Shown here one piece after another: positions 12,325 through 31,226 of a stretch of 64,000 bases of DNA (its first letter is position 1; the number at the start of each line of letters is the position of its first letter). Source of the DNA: Tiliqua scincoides. Its lineage: Eukaryota; Chordata; Lepidosauria; Squamata; Scincidae. The notes under the pieces were generated by a model that was not told the DNA's origin, searched no databases, and worked only from the letters and a program-made list of their open reading frames with translations. The stretch is taken from assembly GCF_035046505.1 (NCBI RefSeq), contig NC_089821.1, positions 164,069,531-164,133,530 of the forward strand, given 5' to 3'. Position numbers and translations under genes: made by a program.

Positions 12325-12660
12325 TATGGATATTGCCATAACCATCAGAGGAACAGTTGGTGAAGGCATGGGGAAAAGGCATTCTCTGTGGTGGCACCAT
12401 GCTTGTGGAACTCACTGCCACTTGAGATCAGATTGGCTCCCTCACTACCTGTATTCCAGCAGCAGTAGAAAACCAATTCATTTTTTATTGCATTTGAGAT
12501 TTACTTTAATTTTTGCTTTCCATGTTGTTTGGTTCTCTGCCACAATATTTTCTTTTTTTGAACTGTTTCATTTTGATAAGTTTTAATTGTTTTATACACT
12601 GTAGGCTGCCATGAGTACCCCCCTAGGAGGAGAAAGAGAGGGTAAACATACTAAACAAGT
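12325..12660 (+). mobile_element. L2-like LINE 3' end
   Basis: In translation the start reads like the C-terminus of an L2-clade ORF2 (FSVVAP-LWNSLP type), here with changes: GCATTCTCTGTGGTGGCACC then GTGGAACTCACTGCC. A 3' UTR ending in a short 'taggctgccatgag...aggagaaagaga' block follows. It is truncated and decayed. Confidence 0.55.
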
Positions 12661-13390
12661 AAAACCTGGTTGATACCATATAAGAACACCTTTTGATGTG
12701 GCAGATCTTCTAAGTGGCATGACAGTCTTTAAGCCTAGAATATTCCATAGTCCTTTCTATCCCCATTCCAAACAACAGTTTTATGGATAAGTAATATGGG
12801 ACACAGATTCACCACCTTTACAATTCTAGAAAACAATTCTTGTTTGTTGCTGCTATGCTTAGTAGCGTTTGTGTTCTTAATCTAGACTGGCTAGTTTGCT
12901 CTGAAGAAAAATGGCACATTTTTTCTCCCATTCTCTACAGTCTACAGTAAAGTATTCGAGTTACTACATCAGCTGCCAAGCACATAGTGACAAGCTTGCT
13001 CTCTTAAACCGTTTTTATGTTGCAATGTGTATGAATGAAAAACCAATATTTTTTTTTTTAAAGAAAACTATCAAATGCAAACGTAAAGCTAGAAAGTATA
13101 GCAAAGTAATACACTGGAAGAAAATGATTCAAGTCATTTCAATTGCTTACATATTTTTACACTTGTATTCAGTCACTCTTCTGTACTGGGGGAATTTTTG
13201 AAACCACAAAGCGTGTGTTACTTGCGCATAGATGATCTAAGCTTCAAAGACTTCAGGCAGCAGAATGATTTGCAGTCCCATTCTAAGACACTCTCTTTCC
13301 ACTGTTTTCCAGACACGGTCTCACACTCATGCATGCGTGTGTGGCCCCACCACTGGTCTGCTTCTCTCAGGCTCCTGAAGCATCACCTAC

Positions 13391-13660
13391 CTTAAGACTG
13401 CTGAGAAAACAGGCACCGTAGCACAGCCTCTGCCTTGAGGGACGCTGCACAGATGAGCCTCATTGCTACTATTTACAGAAGGCCAATAGTTTTTAATTTG
13501 AAACGTACTTGTCTCCAGCTCTCCAACATCCAGCAAATCAGACACTACAGTTTGCAAGCGTTATCTGTAAACAGCTTCCTGTTTGAAACAGCTCAGCTGT
13601 CCAGCAGGACAGTAATTAGAAGCAAAATGTGTGGGAACGCTACAGGGACCATGATGTAAG
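13391..13660 (-). other. Candidate COLEC11 5' untranslated exon
   Basis: On the minus strand a strong donor, CTTAAG|GTAGGTGATG, ends the putative exon at 13391. The stretch behind it looks non-repetitive. Further 5' on the minus strand, forkhead-like TGTTTAC and HNF1-half-site-like GGTTAAC lie near 13745-13800, consistent with a liver- or kidney-expressed gene. Nothing in the sequence alone proves transcription, and the upper boundary is a guess. Confidence 0.25.
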
Positions 13661-14977
13661 CTGCTTCTTTTGGCAGTGCACTTTTTGGGGAATGCAGCAT
13701 GTCTCGCTGTTCATGACTCTCCTTCCCATGAAGAGAAAAGCCCTCCGTTAACCGTTGAGGTCTGGTCTATTGCAGTAATGTAAACAGGATCCCACTAGAG
13801 CAAAGGTTCTGCTGCCTCACTGTAATTTTTTCCACTTGGGTGTTAAAAAATATGTTGTGCCCACAGTTCTCAACAAATTCTGAACACATAACAGAGATGC
13901 ATAGTAAATAGCAGAGATCTAATTTTGGATCCTACCACTACAGATCTGTAAGTTGTTTTTTCTTTAACTGTCTCTATCGTTTCAGCTTGGCTGGTAACAT
14001 TATCTTTGGTGGGCATCTACAAATCCACTTATCAGCCCCTGCCTCCCAGTAGTGCTAGGGTTTGCTTTCAAAATTATAGCGTGTGCACACACCCCACTTG
14101 CAATCTGAAGTGATATAATCCAGAATTCTATCATGATCTGTATAATGTGCCTGTAGAAGGACTCTCAGACAAAGTATTCGTGGTCTTCATAGAGGACTGT
14201 AGCAGTTTATTTACTTTATATTTGTATGCTGCTTTTTAAGTCATCACAATAAAATCTGATTTATAACCAATAAATATTGACCTGACAGATGTGGAATACC
14301 AATTACTGCCAACTATATACAACAGTGATGTCATGTAGTATCTGAATCTGCCCCCTTGAAAGACAGAAATGACAGAAGGAAGCAAATGTTCTTCAGAATA
14401 TTCTCCCCCCCCCTTGTGGCAAAGGAGAGTCTAACACACACTTTGGTGTCATGTTTCCATGCACTCTTACTTTTTGATGCCATGGGCGGGAGGGTAGATT
14501 CACTGCCACCAGGCAAGGGGTTAAGGTTCTGTCTTTTCGTCCAGCCTGGGTCATCCTTTTAACCTAGGCTTTCTCCAGTGCTGAAGCCAGTTGCTGGTGG
14601 AGCAAAAGGGGCTGTTCTTTGCCCAAACTTGCCTCAACTCCTTTGCATAGAAGATCTCCAAGATGACCTTATATGTATAGCCAAACATTTGTGGGAAAGC
14701 AGGAGAAAATAGCTCAGACCTCCTGTAATAAAACATGAAACATTTCTTATAAGGTAAAACCTTAAAAAGTAGGAAACGTATTAAAAGGTAAAAAGAAACA
14801 GATATCAAACAAAAAAGCAAATGTACCAGTTTGAAGTTAGAGGTGCAGGAAAAGAAAGAAAAATCCGTTCCAAGTTAAGCAGCCCCATGCCGTGACAGTC
14901 TGAACGCTCATGTTCACCTCTTGCTGGACAGAACGTGCAACCTCTCAAACCAAGCTTCCCATTTATGGGATACCAGG

Positions 14978-15379
14978 TTTCTACATTACTGTCCAGAGGC
15001 AAAAAAAAAATAAATCCTGATCCATCCCGACCATGGGATCATCCCCAACCCACCTAGTCAGATGGGTGGACACAGCCAATGCAGAGGTGTGATCAGATTC
15101 CATTGGAGTGTTCCTGATGTCATCCTAGCTATTGTATGAAACAGTGGAGGTGCCAGGTAGTTTGTTTCACAACCCACCTTCCTGTTGAGCAAAGAAAAGG
15201 CATGATCTGAGCTTCCTGGTCTGAATATGGAGATATGTAGGATAGAGTTCATAATGGCAGAGCTTAACACACAGCCTAAACCAGGCCAGGTCTGTGTTAA
15301 CCATAGACAAAGTCTTTACCAAGAGGTTCCGATTTACCACTCCACTGAGGGATCTTGCTCCTGCTCTGAACAAATGATA
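14978..15379. repeat. Unclassified interspersed repeat, copy 2
   Basis: This is the longer partner of 6039-6347. It carries about 90 additional internal bases (roughly 15150-15240) and the same A-run after CAGAGGC. No terminal inverted repeats are visible. Confidence 0.75.
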
Positions 15380-16089
15380 AACATCTCCCAAGCCCCAAGC
15401 CTTGCAACTCTGAGGCAATGGCTGTAGGAGAAGGTGACAGTGATGTATAGAGTCCTCTATAGCCAGTGTTCTGCTACCTCACAGGTTTGCAGGGAATGAG
15501 CCCCAACCACAGACTGCCAGGGCTTGAAGAAAAAGCCAGATGTTTACAGTCTTTGTGATCAACACGGATTTCCTTATTTTTGCTGACATCCAACTGCTGT
15601 GACTCATGGCTTCCCAAATGGAGGTGGTAGTACAGAGTTTGGGGAGGAGGATATTGATCTCCTTGAGAGTCCTCTTCCCCAGCCCACCAGCTACTCCTGC
15701 TATTACAGTCAAGTCCCTCACCATGGTAGACAGGAATGATCTACTGCTATATGGGTGCACTGAGTATATTCTTCCCCCCCCCCCGCCTAGACTATCAGTG
15801 CCCACACCACAACACTTGTGCAAGCAGCCAGGAAAAGGCAGCTTGGACATGCTATCATTTGAGGTGTCTAGGCTGCTTTCTTCCAAGGAGAGCTGAGAGA
15901 CGGAAATAAAAATAAATCCTAGGCAAGTGAAATAACTGATATTAGCATTTGTTTTGGCTGCTTGGAGACATCTCTTGCTTTTCCTTTCCTCTAGGACACC
16001 TTTGAATCAGGTCATCTAAGTTGCACCAAGATGCTTCACCAGATCATTACAGCTGGAACTACGTATTACCATTTTAAAGGCACTGTAAA

Positions 16090-16410
16090 GGGGCGAGCCT
16101 TCTTGGTAGTCACACCACAATTACGGAACTCCCTACTGGGGGAATTCAGATCTACCCCCTCCCTTATGGTGTTTTGGCGAGGGCTTAAAACATTTTTGCT
16201 TTGTTTGGTATTTGGTGATGGGTTGTCTGCTTTCTGTGCCTCTGTAGCAGTTTTGTGAGTGTAAATAGTTTTTGCCCCCCTCCAACTGGTTTTTATTTTT
16301 TGTGATTTTATTTATTGTTTTTATAATGTATAGTTTTAGATTAAATTGTAAACCACTTTTGGCATCTGCTTTAGCATAGCAAAGATGGGGTACAAATCTT
16401 TTGAATAATA
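16090..16410 (+). mobile_element. L2-like LINE 3' end
   Basis: This is decayed ORF2 C-terminal sequence (GCGAGCCTTCTTGGTAGTCA, TACGGAACTCCCTACTG) followed by a T-rich 3' UTR. It ends in GTAAACCACTTTTGG and GGGGTACAAATCTTTTGAAT. Confidence 0.6.
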
Positions 16411-16710
16411 AAATCGCCTTTATAAAAGCTATTCAGAAAGCATGCTAGATGATGAAAAAGCTACTTTCCTTGCTACTGTTTTTTTTATTTTTAAATCATA
16501 TAACTCTTCACCACAGGATGCTTGGCCAAAGACAATGCTCTCAGAAGTGGTGCAAAAATTGTTAATGATTTGCATCTGGGTGATCTACATTTTTTGGCAC
16601 TTAGCTTAAGTTTCACATACACATGAACCGCAAACTGCAAGGCAAGAAGCAAATATCCAGTTTCCTCTCCATTCATGTATTACTATTAAAAATAGCATGA
16701 GTGTATACAT

Positions 16711-16790
16711 ACCACTTTTTATCAAAGGTTATCTAAGTGGTTTACATAGCAAAATAAATGAGAATATCGTTCCCAAAGCAGTTCACAAAG
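16711..16790 (-). mobile_element. LINE/SINE 3' tail fragment, minus strand
   Basis: The reverse complement reads GTAAACCACTTAGATAACC...AAAAAGTGGTATG, the same tail type seen on plus at 34257-34345 and 56398-56500. Confidence 0.5.
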
Positions 16791-16799
16791 ACTTAGCTT

Positions 16800-19170
16800 G
16801 TCAGAGGACACATTGTTCCAACCAGGACTGAATGGAAAACTGCAAACTGATAAGGAATCTTTTTGATATTCAGAATGTACATAGCAAAAGCTTGTGACTC
16901 AGCCACTGATGATCATATTACAACACCAGCACATCTTCTGTCTATCCAAAAGGAGTCTCACACAAATAATTTGAACTGGTACAAACTCTTTCGGAAAAAT
17001 AATGAACAGATTGATTTTCTAAATGAACGATTAGATTTTAAAAAATCTATTTTCCCAAGATAAAGAGAAAAATATGTTGGGTGTCTGAGAAAACAGACAC
17101 ATTAATCTGCTTTAAACCAGGAGAGAAGCAATTTTGCCAGGTAGCAAGAATACAAAAAGTTACTTAGAGAGATTTAGTTACAGACCACATCTTCTTTCAA
17201 CATTTTCTGCAAGTTTCTTGAAAATAGTGCTGAAATCGCCATGACAGGTCACCAGCAAACTGAATTCACAAGCATAAGAGTAAGAGTCCTTCCTGAAAGT
17301 TGTCAGTAATAGCCAGCAAGCCTACAGAAGAGAAATGGGGGCAGCGGGAAGTTGCTCATACCCCAATCCTTAGAATCAGCCAGTCAAACAAGAGGCAAAT
17401 TTGGGGAGATATACCAGACTGCGTTTCAGCTATTGACGTACAGAACATATTGTTTGCATTTTCTAGGACCAGTGAATGCAGTAAAACAAAAGCCACAAGA
17501 ACAGCATCCTCTTTGAAGGTTTCTGAGATGCAGAAAACTGCAGGTGCCAAGAACCCAATTGCATTCTGCAGATTCTTGGTTTTGTGCCTACAGATTTTAA
17601 AGGTCGGGTCAAGGGACAACATCATAATGGACTCCAGGGCTCAGCAAAACAGTAGTGTTCCCAGTCAACTCATTAAAACTTGGGTAAATAATCAATTTCA
17701 CACAATGCCAACACAAATTCTTCATGCCCAATTTTAGGTAATATTCCAGGCAAGTAACACTAATATCTGAGTAGAGACAAGCCTTTACTCCAAATTTATA
17801 AGCAAGGTATCACAAAATAATCTTTACAGACTCAGTCTCCCCATGAGAGTTTCTTTTAAAGTACTAAAAACAGTTTTTGTTTTTTTTAAATAACTGAAAA
17901 AGGTCTCTTGACAATTCCCACTGAAGAGGTCTAAAAACACATCAGCCAGCTGGAACTGCACAGTTTCTTTTGGCAGCAGGTCTGGGAAAGATGACAAGTT
18001 CATCTTGCATGCGTCTTTTCTTTTCCAATTCAGATATCCAAGATATAAAAAGTTTTTTAATCACCCAATCTGGAGGAAAATCAAGGGCAAATAATTCTAC
18101 TATTGTGGTGACCAAAGTTCAAGTTCAGTGCCCTTTTGCATTCTAAGAACCTTTCTTGAAAGATGAGAGTCCCAATTAAAAGTCATTTTGTAAGTGGGCC
18201 AGTTTTGCCTAGAACTATGGTAGCTGCTTGGTAACCCCCAAATTCAGAGACTAAAACAATTACAACACTTAATGAAGATCATGTGGAAGGCTATTGTTAG
18301 TCACTGTAATATCTTATATACAAAAAAAAGGTTGTTTTACTGCTAGATGACAGAATATTAACTTAATAATTCTGGGTGCAGGACTTGCATCTGTGTGCAT
18401 ACATTATAGTGAATCTCCACATGTGAAAGCTGACACACACACCCTGAATGTTGTGCATATTCAAAGTATATTTCCCCCAGTCACACATAACACCAGCGAA
18501 TGGAAACAACCACTGAGTTGGTTGTTTGAAATAGAAGTCAATTGACTATAGAAGTCAGCTGCAATTATGAATTCAAAAAGACATTGGTAGGTACTAACAT
18601 CCCCTATAACAAGCAGGCCAGGACTGCAGACCAAAGAACAGCAAAAATAGTTCAGTGCACCAAAGGGATGTTTGCACTTCTGTTATTTAAACAGTAATCA
18701 GCACCACCACCCCATGCTACACAGCAATCTGCTTTGAACTGGAGTTTTCAAAAGCATTTCGTGTTATTACAGAAAAGGCTTGATGTTTAAAAATAAGACA
18801 AAAATTCCACTAGCTATGCCCAAGTCTTTGAGTGTGCATAGAATAACTCATTACATCCTGGCCATAACAAAAACATTTTTATATAAATAAAAAAATAAAG
18901 TAGCAGGCAGGTGGATCTTGTCCCTAACTAGCTTCAAGAATATGCACATCTCACCATATGAAGGTTCATGTGCTACTGTTTGATGTATTTATTGGATAAC
19001 ACACACAAGTTCATATTCTAAAAAAAGTTTATCAAGAAATAATTTGTAATGTAATAATCTACATATTAAGCACAGGTCTCTAAATACTCTTGTGATCTCT
19101 TTAGAGAATCAGTTCAACAGTTGGCATTATTTTTATTGTGCTTCAGGTACAGAACAATTTCCCATTTCAA
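16800..19170. other. Repeat-poor block with no recognised gene
   Basis: I see no familiar transposon, splice-flanked exon or convincing long reading frame. Short frames at 17300-17737 (plus) and 17356-17625 (minus) overlap each other and match nothing I know. A minus-strand AATAAA lies at 18993-18988. Confidence 0.5.
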
Positions 19171-19593
19171 GTTGTAGAAGTGCAATACAGAAGTGCTGCA
19201 GCTGTACCTGACTTGTTTGAACCCAATTGCTTGTTCCTGGCCTGGTGACACTGCATCTTGATTACTGTTAAGTGCTCTAGGTGGGACTGCTTTTGAGGAC
19301 GGTCTGAAAGCTGCAGTTAGTACAGAATGTGGAGGCCTGTGCAGTTGTAGGGCCTCAGCAACTCAGCTCTATCAGACAGCTCCTCTTTCAACTACACCGA
19401 GTACAGGTTTGCTTCTGGGCACAATTCAGGGTGCTTGTTTTAGCCTTTAAAGTCTTCTATAGCTTAGAACCAGGATATTTGAGGAACTGAATCCTTCCAT
19501 ACAATCCAGGTCATCTCTCAAAATCATCTGAGGAGGACCTTTTGTGTATGCCACCCTTGAGGGAGGCTAGATGGGCAGCTACAAGGTAGGGTA

Positions 19594-19794
19594 ACCCCTG
19601 CTAACTGGGTAAGAAGCACTTTTTAAGTGGGTGCTCTTCTTTTATTTAGTGGGGGGGGGAGAGTAACCGGCCCTCCTCACCCCAGCACTGTCTTTTCTAG
19701 TGGCTGTCTGCTGGTGTTCTTTTTCATCCTTTTAGATTGTGAGCCCTTTTGGGACAGGGAGCCATTAGTTTGATTTGCTCAGTAAACTGCTTCG

Positions 19795-19870
<76 letters not shown>
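19594..19870 (+). mobile_element. SINE with 75-bp ATA-repeat tail inside a LINE
   Basis: It begins near AACCCCTGCTAACTGGGTAA, contains TTTTAGATTGTGAGCCCTTT, and ends in 25 copies of ATA/AAT (19796-19870). Flanks share only a short TAGGG/TAGGA. The order of parts is that of a poly-purine-tailed SINE in plus orientation. Confidence 0.6.
19796..19870. repeat. (ATA)25 microsatellite
   Basis: A 75-base uninterrupted trinucleotide run, probably grown from the SINE tail. It is uninterrupted and therefore likely length-variable. Confidence 0.95.
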
Positions 19871-21365
19871 GGACCTTCTTTCTGGCAGCACCCCAATTGT
19901 GGAATCCCCTCCCTAGTAACTTGAGAGCACAGTCCTCCTTGGATGTCTTTCGACGGTACCTCAAAACACATTTATTTTGGGTAGCATTTTCATTGTGCAA
20001 AGGTTGGGTAGTAGGAAATTTTTTATTAAGGGTGTAATTATGTTTTAATGTTGATTTTACACTGTTGCCAAACACAATTTCTATGATTTTACAGATAAAT
20101 TTTATTCTGCCACCTGTGATGCGATGCACCGATACTGCTTTTATATTGTGGTTTTTTTTCACTCTTGGTGATTTACGATTCTGGTATTAGTTTATTTTTC
20201 TATGATATTTATATAGCTATTTATGATTTTATTGTTAGCCCCATTGTGGGTGGAAATGGCAGAGTATAAGTGTCGTAAATTATTCCTCCAGAACAACAGT
20301 CTACTTTCATCAATATCAACATGGTGCAATGAATGGAATATAGGAAGACAGAATCAAACCAGCATTTTATTTCTGAAATTCACTAGAAAGCCTTGGCAAA
20401 TATGCCTTTCAGCCTAACCAAACAGAGCACTTCAAAACCAAGCTGGTTGTAAAGCACTTGTTACCTGAGAACTATAAAAGAGGTAACATGATCCCCCTTT
20501 CCTTATTTACTCCAAGCCACCCAAGTGGTAGAGCTACAGTTTCTGATAGCATGACAGAACATTCCATTCTGGTACATCATTGAACAGACAACACCAATAC
20601 TGAAAGTCAACTAACCAAACAACCAGAATCAGTATCAAATAGATAATGACTGGCACTTATTTCAGAAATAGGTCAAATATTTCAGAAATAGTCTCTTGAT
20701 GACTGTAGACACTGGGCTGGTTGAAATGTAACATGTAGCCATATTTTAATGATGATTTGTTAAACATAATAATATTGGCTTCACAGATGATAATCAATCC
20801 TGGCTTCTTTTGCCATGCTCACATTTCTTTGTCCGTTATCAAGATTTACTCAACATACTAGTTTGTACAGATGCAAGCCGCACCCAACTTGCAGTTCACC
20901 ATATTAGTTCTAAAATTTTTCTGCTTCTTCCAATAAAGAAGCATAGGAACTAAATTTTAAGGATTAAAGCTTGCCATGATATTCTATAAATTTTCAGTTT
21001 TTAATCCTGTTTTTATATGTTGAGATAACAAACTCTTGGTTACATCTCTTTCAAATTTAAGACAGATTTTCAATTAAGTAAAAAATCAAAGTTTCTTTCC
21101 TGTCATGTCAAGAAGACAAATCTGCTACAAGGTCAGATTTCTTTCAACCCAACGTTACTCAAAATTTTATATAAACAGTCAAAGGACTGTGGCACTATAC
21201 AGGAGGTAACTGAAATTCTAATAAGGTTTCTCTTACAACTACCTTAGGTAATTGTATATTTATCATTTTTACTTTTAACAGCCAAACCTTACAGTTAACA
21301 CCCTGAGGTTCAATTACACTGTTTTAATAAAGACATTACTTTTAAGAGATATGAACAATAAACTG

Positions 21366-21371
21366 TTTATT
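21366..21371 (-). terminator. RPS7: RPS7 polyadenylation signal
   Basis: AATAAA on the minus strand, 18 bases beyond the RPS7 stop codon. This gives a very short 3' UTR, as is usual for ribosomal protein genes. Cleavage is expected near 21345-21355. Confidence 0.8.
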
Positions 21372-21388
21372 CAGTCATTTTTTGCGCT

Positions 21389-28673
<7,285 letters not shown>

Positions 28674-28767
28674 GGTTCTGCACAACAAAGGAAAAACCAC
28701 AGTATTTCAACACAGTTAAAAATAGTGTTTTGCTCCTACCACAACAGAAACAAATTAAGAAAACACT

Positions 28768-28960
28768 AAAGCAGAGTAGAATAGGTCTTGGGAAACCAGG
28801 GTTCCAATCTCCACTCAGCTATGAAATTCACTAGAGTACCCCTGGGTCAGTTACTATCTCTCAGCCTAACCTACCTAACAGGGTTGTGATGTATATGGTT
28901 TTTCCCTGGCCCCTTTTATCCTTACCCTCCACTCCTTGGAACAAAGTTAAAACAAAAATT
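28768..28960 (+). mobile_element. tRNA-derived SINE with MIR-like core, RPS7 intron 1
   Basis: It carries GGGTTCCAATCTCCACTCAG (box B-like), then CCTGGGTCAGTTACTATCTC and CAGCCTAACCTACCTAACAG. The end CTCCTTGGAACAAAG is short of the usual tail. The related minus copy is at 57776-57895. Confidence 0.6.
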
Positions 28961-28984
28961 AATATAGGCCATGAGTAGGCATGA

Positions 28985-29100
28985 GTGCAGTATTAAGAAT
29001 GCATGCTAAGAGCAGGAAGCCTAGTTTCAGCTCAGTGAAAAGCTCATTGGGAGACCTTAAGCAAAGCAATCACTTAACCTCAACCCCCATATTTGTAACA
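28985..29100 (+). mobile_element. MIR-like SINE fragment
   Basis: The order AGAGCAGGAAGCCTAGTTTC, GGGAGACCTTAAGCAAAGCA, ATCACTTAACCTC resembles the MIR core. Confidence 0.45.
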
Positions 29101-29543
29101 AGTTAACAGCAGCAGTCTACATTACAAGAACATTGTAATAACAGAAACAACTATGTGAAACACTTTGAAGACTTAGATTAACTGTCAGTTAACTACAAAA
29201 AGCACTGTGAAGCACACACATAACTGGGATTTCTATTACTCCAGGTCAGGCCAACACAAATAAGCAAACTAAGACGTGACAAGCACAGTGCCATACAACA
29301 CAGAATCCTTATGAAAAGACTAAAGTAGCACATGACACTCCCAGTCTTGGAAACATTATTCTTAGTTTTTAAGGGCTGCAAAAGGTTAGAAAGCAGAGCT
29401 GCCATATAGGAAATCTGAAGAAGAGGAAAATCACTGTGACACTTCCAAAGACAGAGAGGTCCCTCCAAGGCCCACCCTGGGAACTATTCAAATAAAAGGC
29501 AAGGGCAAAATGAGAATGCAAAAAAAAAGTGATAGGCAGCCAT

Positions 29544-29833
29544 AAGAAGAGCTGCGCTGGATCAAGCCAAAGGCCCATTTAGTCCAGTCTCTTGTATCTT
29601 ACAGTAGCCCACCACATGGCTCAGGAAGCACACAAGACAAGGTGCCCTCCCTTCCACCTGGCATCGTGAGGTAGCCTACTTCTGAAATCAGGAGGCTGCA
29701 CATACAGGTCATGGCTTGTAACCTGCGACAGACCTTTCCTCCAAAAGTTTGTCCAATCCCCTTTCAAAGGCATCCTGGCCAGGTGCCATCACCACATCCT
29801 GTGGCAAGGAGTTCCACAGGCTAATTACACAGC
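29544..29833 (-). mobile_element. CR1 LINE 3' end, minus strand
   Basis: The reverse complement reads GGAACTCCTTGCCACAGGAT and GGATTGGACAAACTTTTGGA, and ends at the CR1-like GCTCTTCTTATG. Confidence 0.8.
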
Positions 29834-30390
29834 CCTCCCCCACCAACAGCTCTGCACCGTGCCAGAGAGAGAGCACCCACACTAGAGCTGGCAACTTGGC
29901 TCACCATGTGCTTACCCCTACAGCAAGAGCCACTGTCTGCACTGCCGAGACTGCTAGTGGGAAGAGAAGGGGTGGTGTGCAGGGACTCCTGAAAGTTAAA
30001 CAAGCTGTTGCTCCTGGTCAGGGCTTAATAATGAAGACCCCCCCACTCCAAACACACACACGCTATGATGGACACTGGGGGAGAAGCGTGACTGGGCGCA
30101 GAGTGCAAAGGCACAAGGCAGGAGGGCGGCACGCGTCAGGCCCTCAGAGCAGAGCACTCCCTGGTCCTGCTGCCCCCAGGCCTCCTCACAGCGGCCCCCT
30201 CCCCCCGCCACCAGGATAAGGCCCCTTCTCCCGTCCCGGGGAGCCATCCGGCACGGGGGGGCGGCGAATCCAAAGTATCTCGACTCCCTCGTTCTAGGCG
30301 GACACGCTTTCGACCGCTCAGCGCAGTATTACCGGAGTTCACGTTAAAAAAATCATCCGCCCGATGCAGGCCTCGGCCGAGCGCACCCAC

Positions 30391-30421
30391 CTCTCTCAGC
30401 GCCGGCCCAAGGAAGAGGAAG
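30391..30421 (-). other. RPS7: RPS7 untranslated exon 1
   Basis: A minus-strand pyrimidine start (CTTCCTCTTCCTTGGG) is typical of the 5' TOP motif of ribosomal protein mRNAs. The exon ends GCTGAGAGAG|GTGGGT, with the donor at 30390-30389. The exact start is inferred. Confidence 0.75.
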
Positions 30422-30424
30422 AAC

Positions 30425-30434
30425 TCTCGCGAGA
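30425..30434. promoter_or_regulatory. RPS7: TCTCGCGAGA promoter element of RPS7
   Basis: The perfect palindrome TCTCGCGAGA lies a few bases upstream of the presumed TOP start. It is a known motif of TATA-less, CpG-rich housekeeping promoters. The surrounding 30080-30620 is CpG-rich. Confidence 0.75.
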
Positions 30435-30687
30435 ACACGACACATTCGGGCCCAGGACAGGACGCGGTTCCGCCCGCCAATCGTCTTGAAGCTTCGGCAG
30501 GAAGTCCATCGCGTGACATGCACTTCCGCCCTGGTGAAGCTCCTGAGTGGGTGTGAACTCCGGGCGGAAGTCGGCCGAGCAGACGTTCCACTGCCCTCTG
30601 GAAGAACCTGCTGGGGAAAAGCAGGAAGAAGTGGCAGCATCTGCCCTGAACCTAGAGGGTGGGAGCGTCTGTGCTTGCAAGCTCTGT

Positions 30688-30840
30688 GTGTGTATGCATA
30701 TATATATATATATGTGTGTGTGTGTATATGCATACACACAAACATATGTATTACATGTATGTATACGTACAGTGTGTATATATATGTGCATGTGTATGCA
30801 TGCATATGTGTGTGTCCGTATGCGTAGGAAGCCATATATA
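30688..30840. repeat. AT/GT/TATG microsatellite
   Basis: Imperfect alternating purine-pyrimidine sequence of about 150 bp, roughly 270 bp upstream of the RPS7 start. Confidence 0.9.
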
Positions 30841-30930
30841 TGTACATAGCTTCCAACTAAAAACGCTTCCACTCCTTTAACCTTATTATTAAGGTTAAAT
30901 TGTTCTTTAACTTTTCTACTACTGAATTGA

Positions 30931-31096
30931 GGGCAAATCCTATCCAATTTTCCAGTGCTGGTGCAACTGTGCCAGTGGGGTGTGCACTGCATCCTGTGGT
31001 GAGGAGGCACTCATAGAGACCTCCTGAATGTATGGGAACATTTGTTCCCTTACCTCAGGGCTGTATTGCAGCTGCGAGTTGTATAGGATTGGGCCC
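30931..31096. mobile_element. Palindromic MITE, family B (166 bp)
   Basis: It starts GGGCAAATCCTATCCAATTT and ends TTGTATAGGATTGGGCCC. Flanked by TGA on both sides. Confidence 0.75.
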
Positions 31097-31226
31097 TGAG
31101 GGCCAGTTTTCCAGTGCCGGTGCAACTGAATTGAGGACGTGTTCTGATCTTTGCATACCTGGAAAACCAGGAATTTTCCTACTGCAACGGCAAGGGACCA
31201 TACTATGGGTATGATTCCAAAAATTA

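Larger units (their letters stand above)
8979..13390 (-). other. Putative COLEC11 5' intron
   Basis: This lies between the acceptor of the first coding exon and a candidate upstream donor. It contains a degenerate palindromic family B copy (about 9717-9878), a long pyrimidine-rich tract (11354-11618) and LINE 3' fragments at 12003-12070 and 12325-12660. No coding exon was recognised. Confidence 0.4.
19180..20262 (+). mobile_element. L2-like LINE 3' part, interrupted by a SINE
   Basis: Left part 19180-19590 and right part 19871-20262 together follow the order of an L2-clade ORF2 C-terminus. The right part opens GGACCTTCTTTCTGGCAGCA with a decayed LWNSLP-type block, then a 3' UTR ending GGAAATGGCAGAGTATAAGT. 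The junction is broken by a SINE with an ATA tail. Confidence 0.6.
13661..21340. other. COLEC11-RPS7 intergenic region
   Basis: No gene was recognised. It contains an unclassified repeat (14978-15379), LINE 3' ends (16090-16410 and 19180-20262), a tail fragment (16711-16790), a SINE with an ATA tail (about 19594-19870) and, at 16.8-19.1 kb, a long stretch with no repeat I can name. Confidence 0.6.

Noticed and set aside
15606-15896. Facing frames on both strands near a C-run
   Set aside because: No domain recognised; they overlap on opposite strands and the region lacks splice signals.
17300-17737. Overlapping frames on both strands (145 and 89 codons)
   Set aside because: Neither matches a known family, and both being open at once suggests chance.
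29749-30219. 156-codon plus frame
   Set aside because: It starts in the CR1 fragment and runs into CpG-rich RPS7 flank; no similarity and no splice logic.
30396-31010. 204-codon minus frame upstream of RPS7
   Set aside because: Most of it is His/Tyr/Thr repeats read through the TATG/GT microsatellite, and it overlaps RPS7 exon 1.
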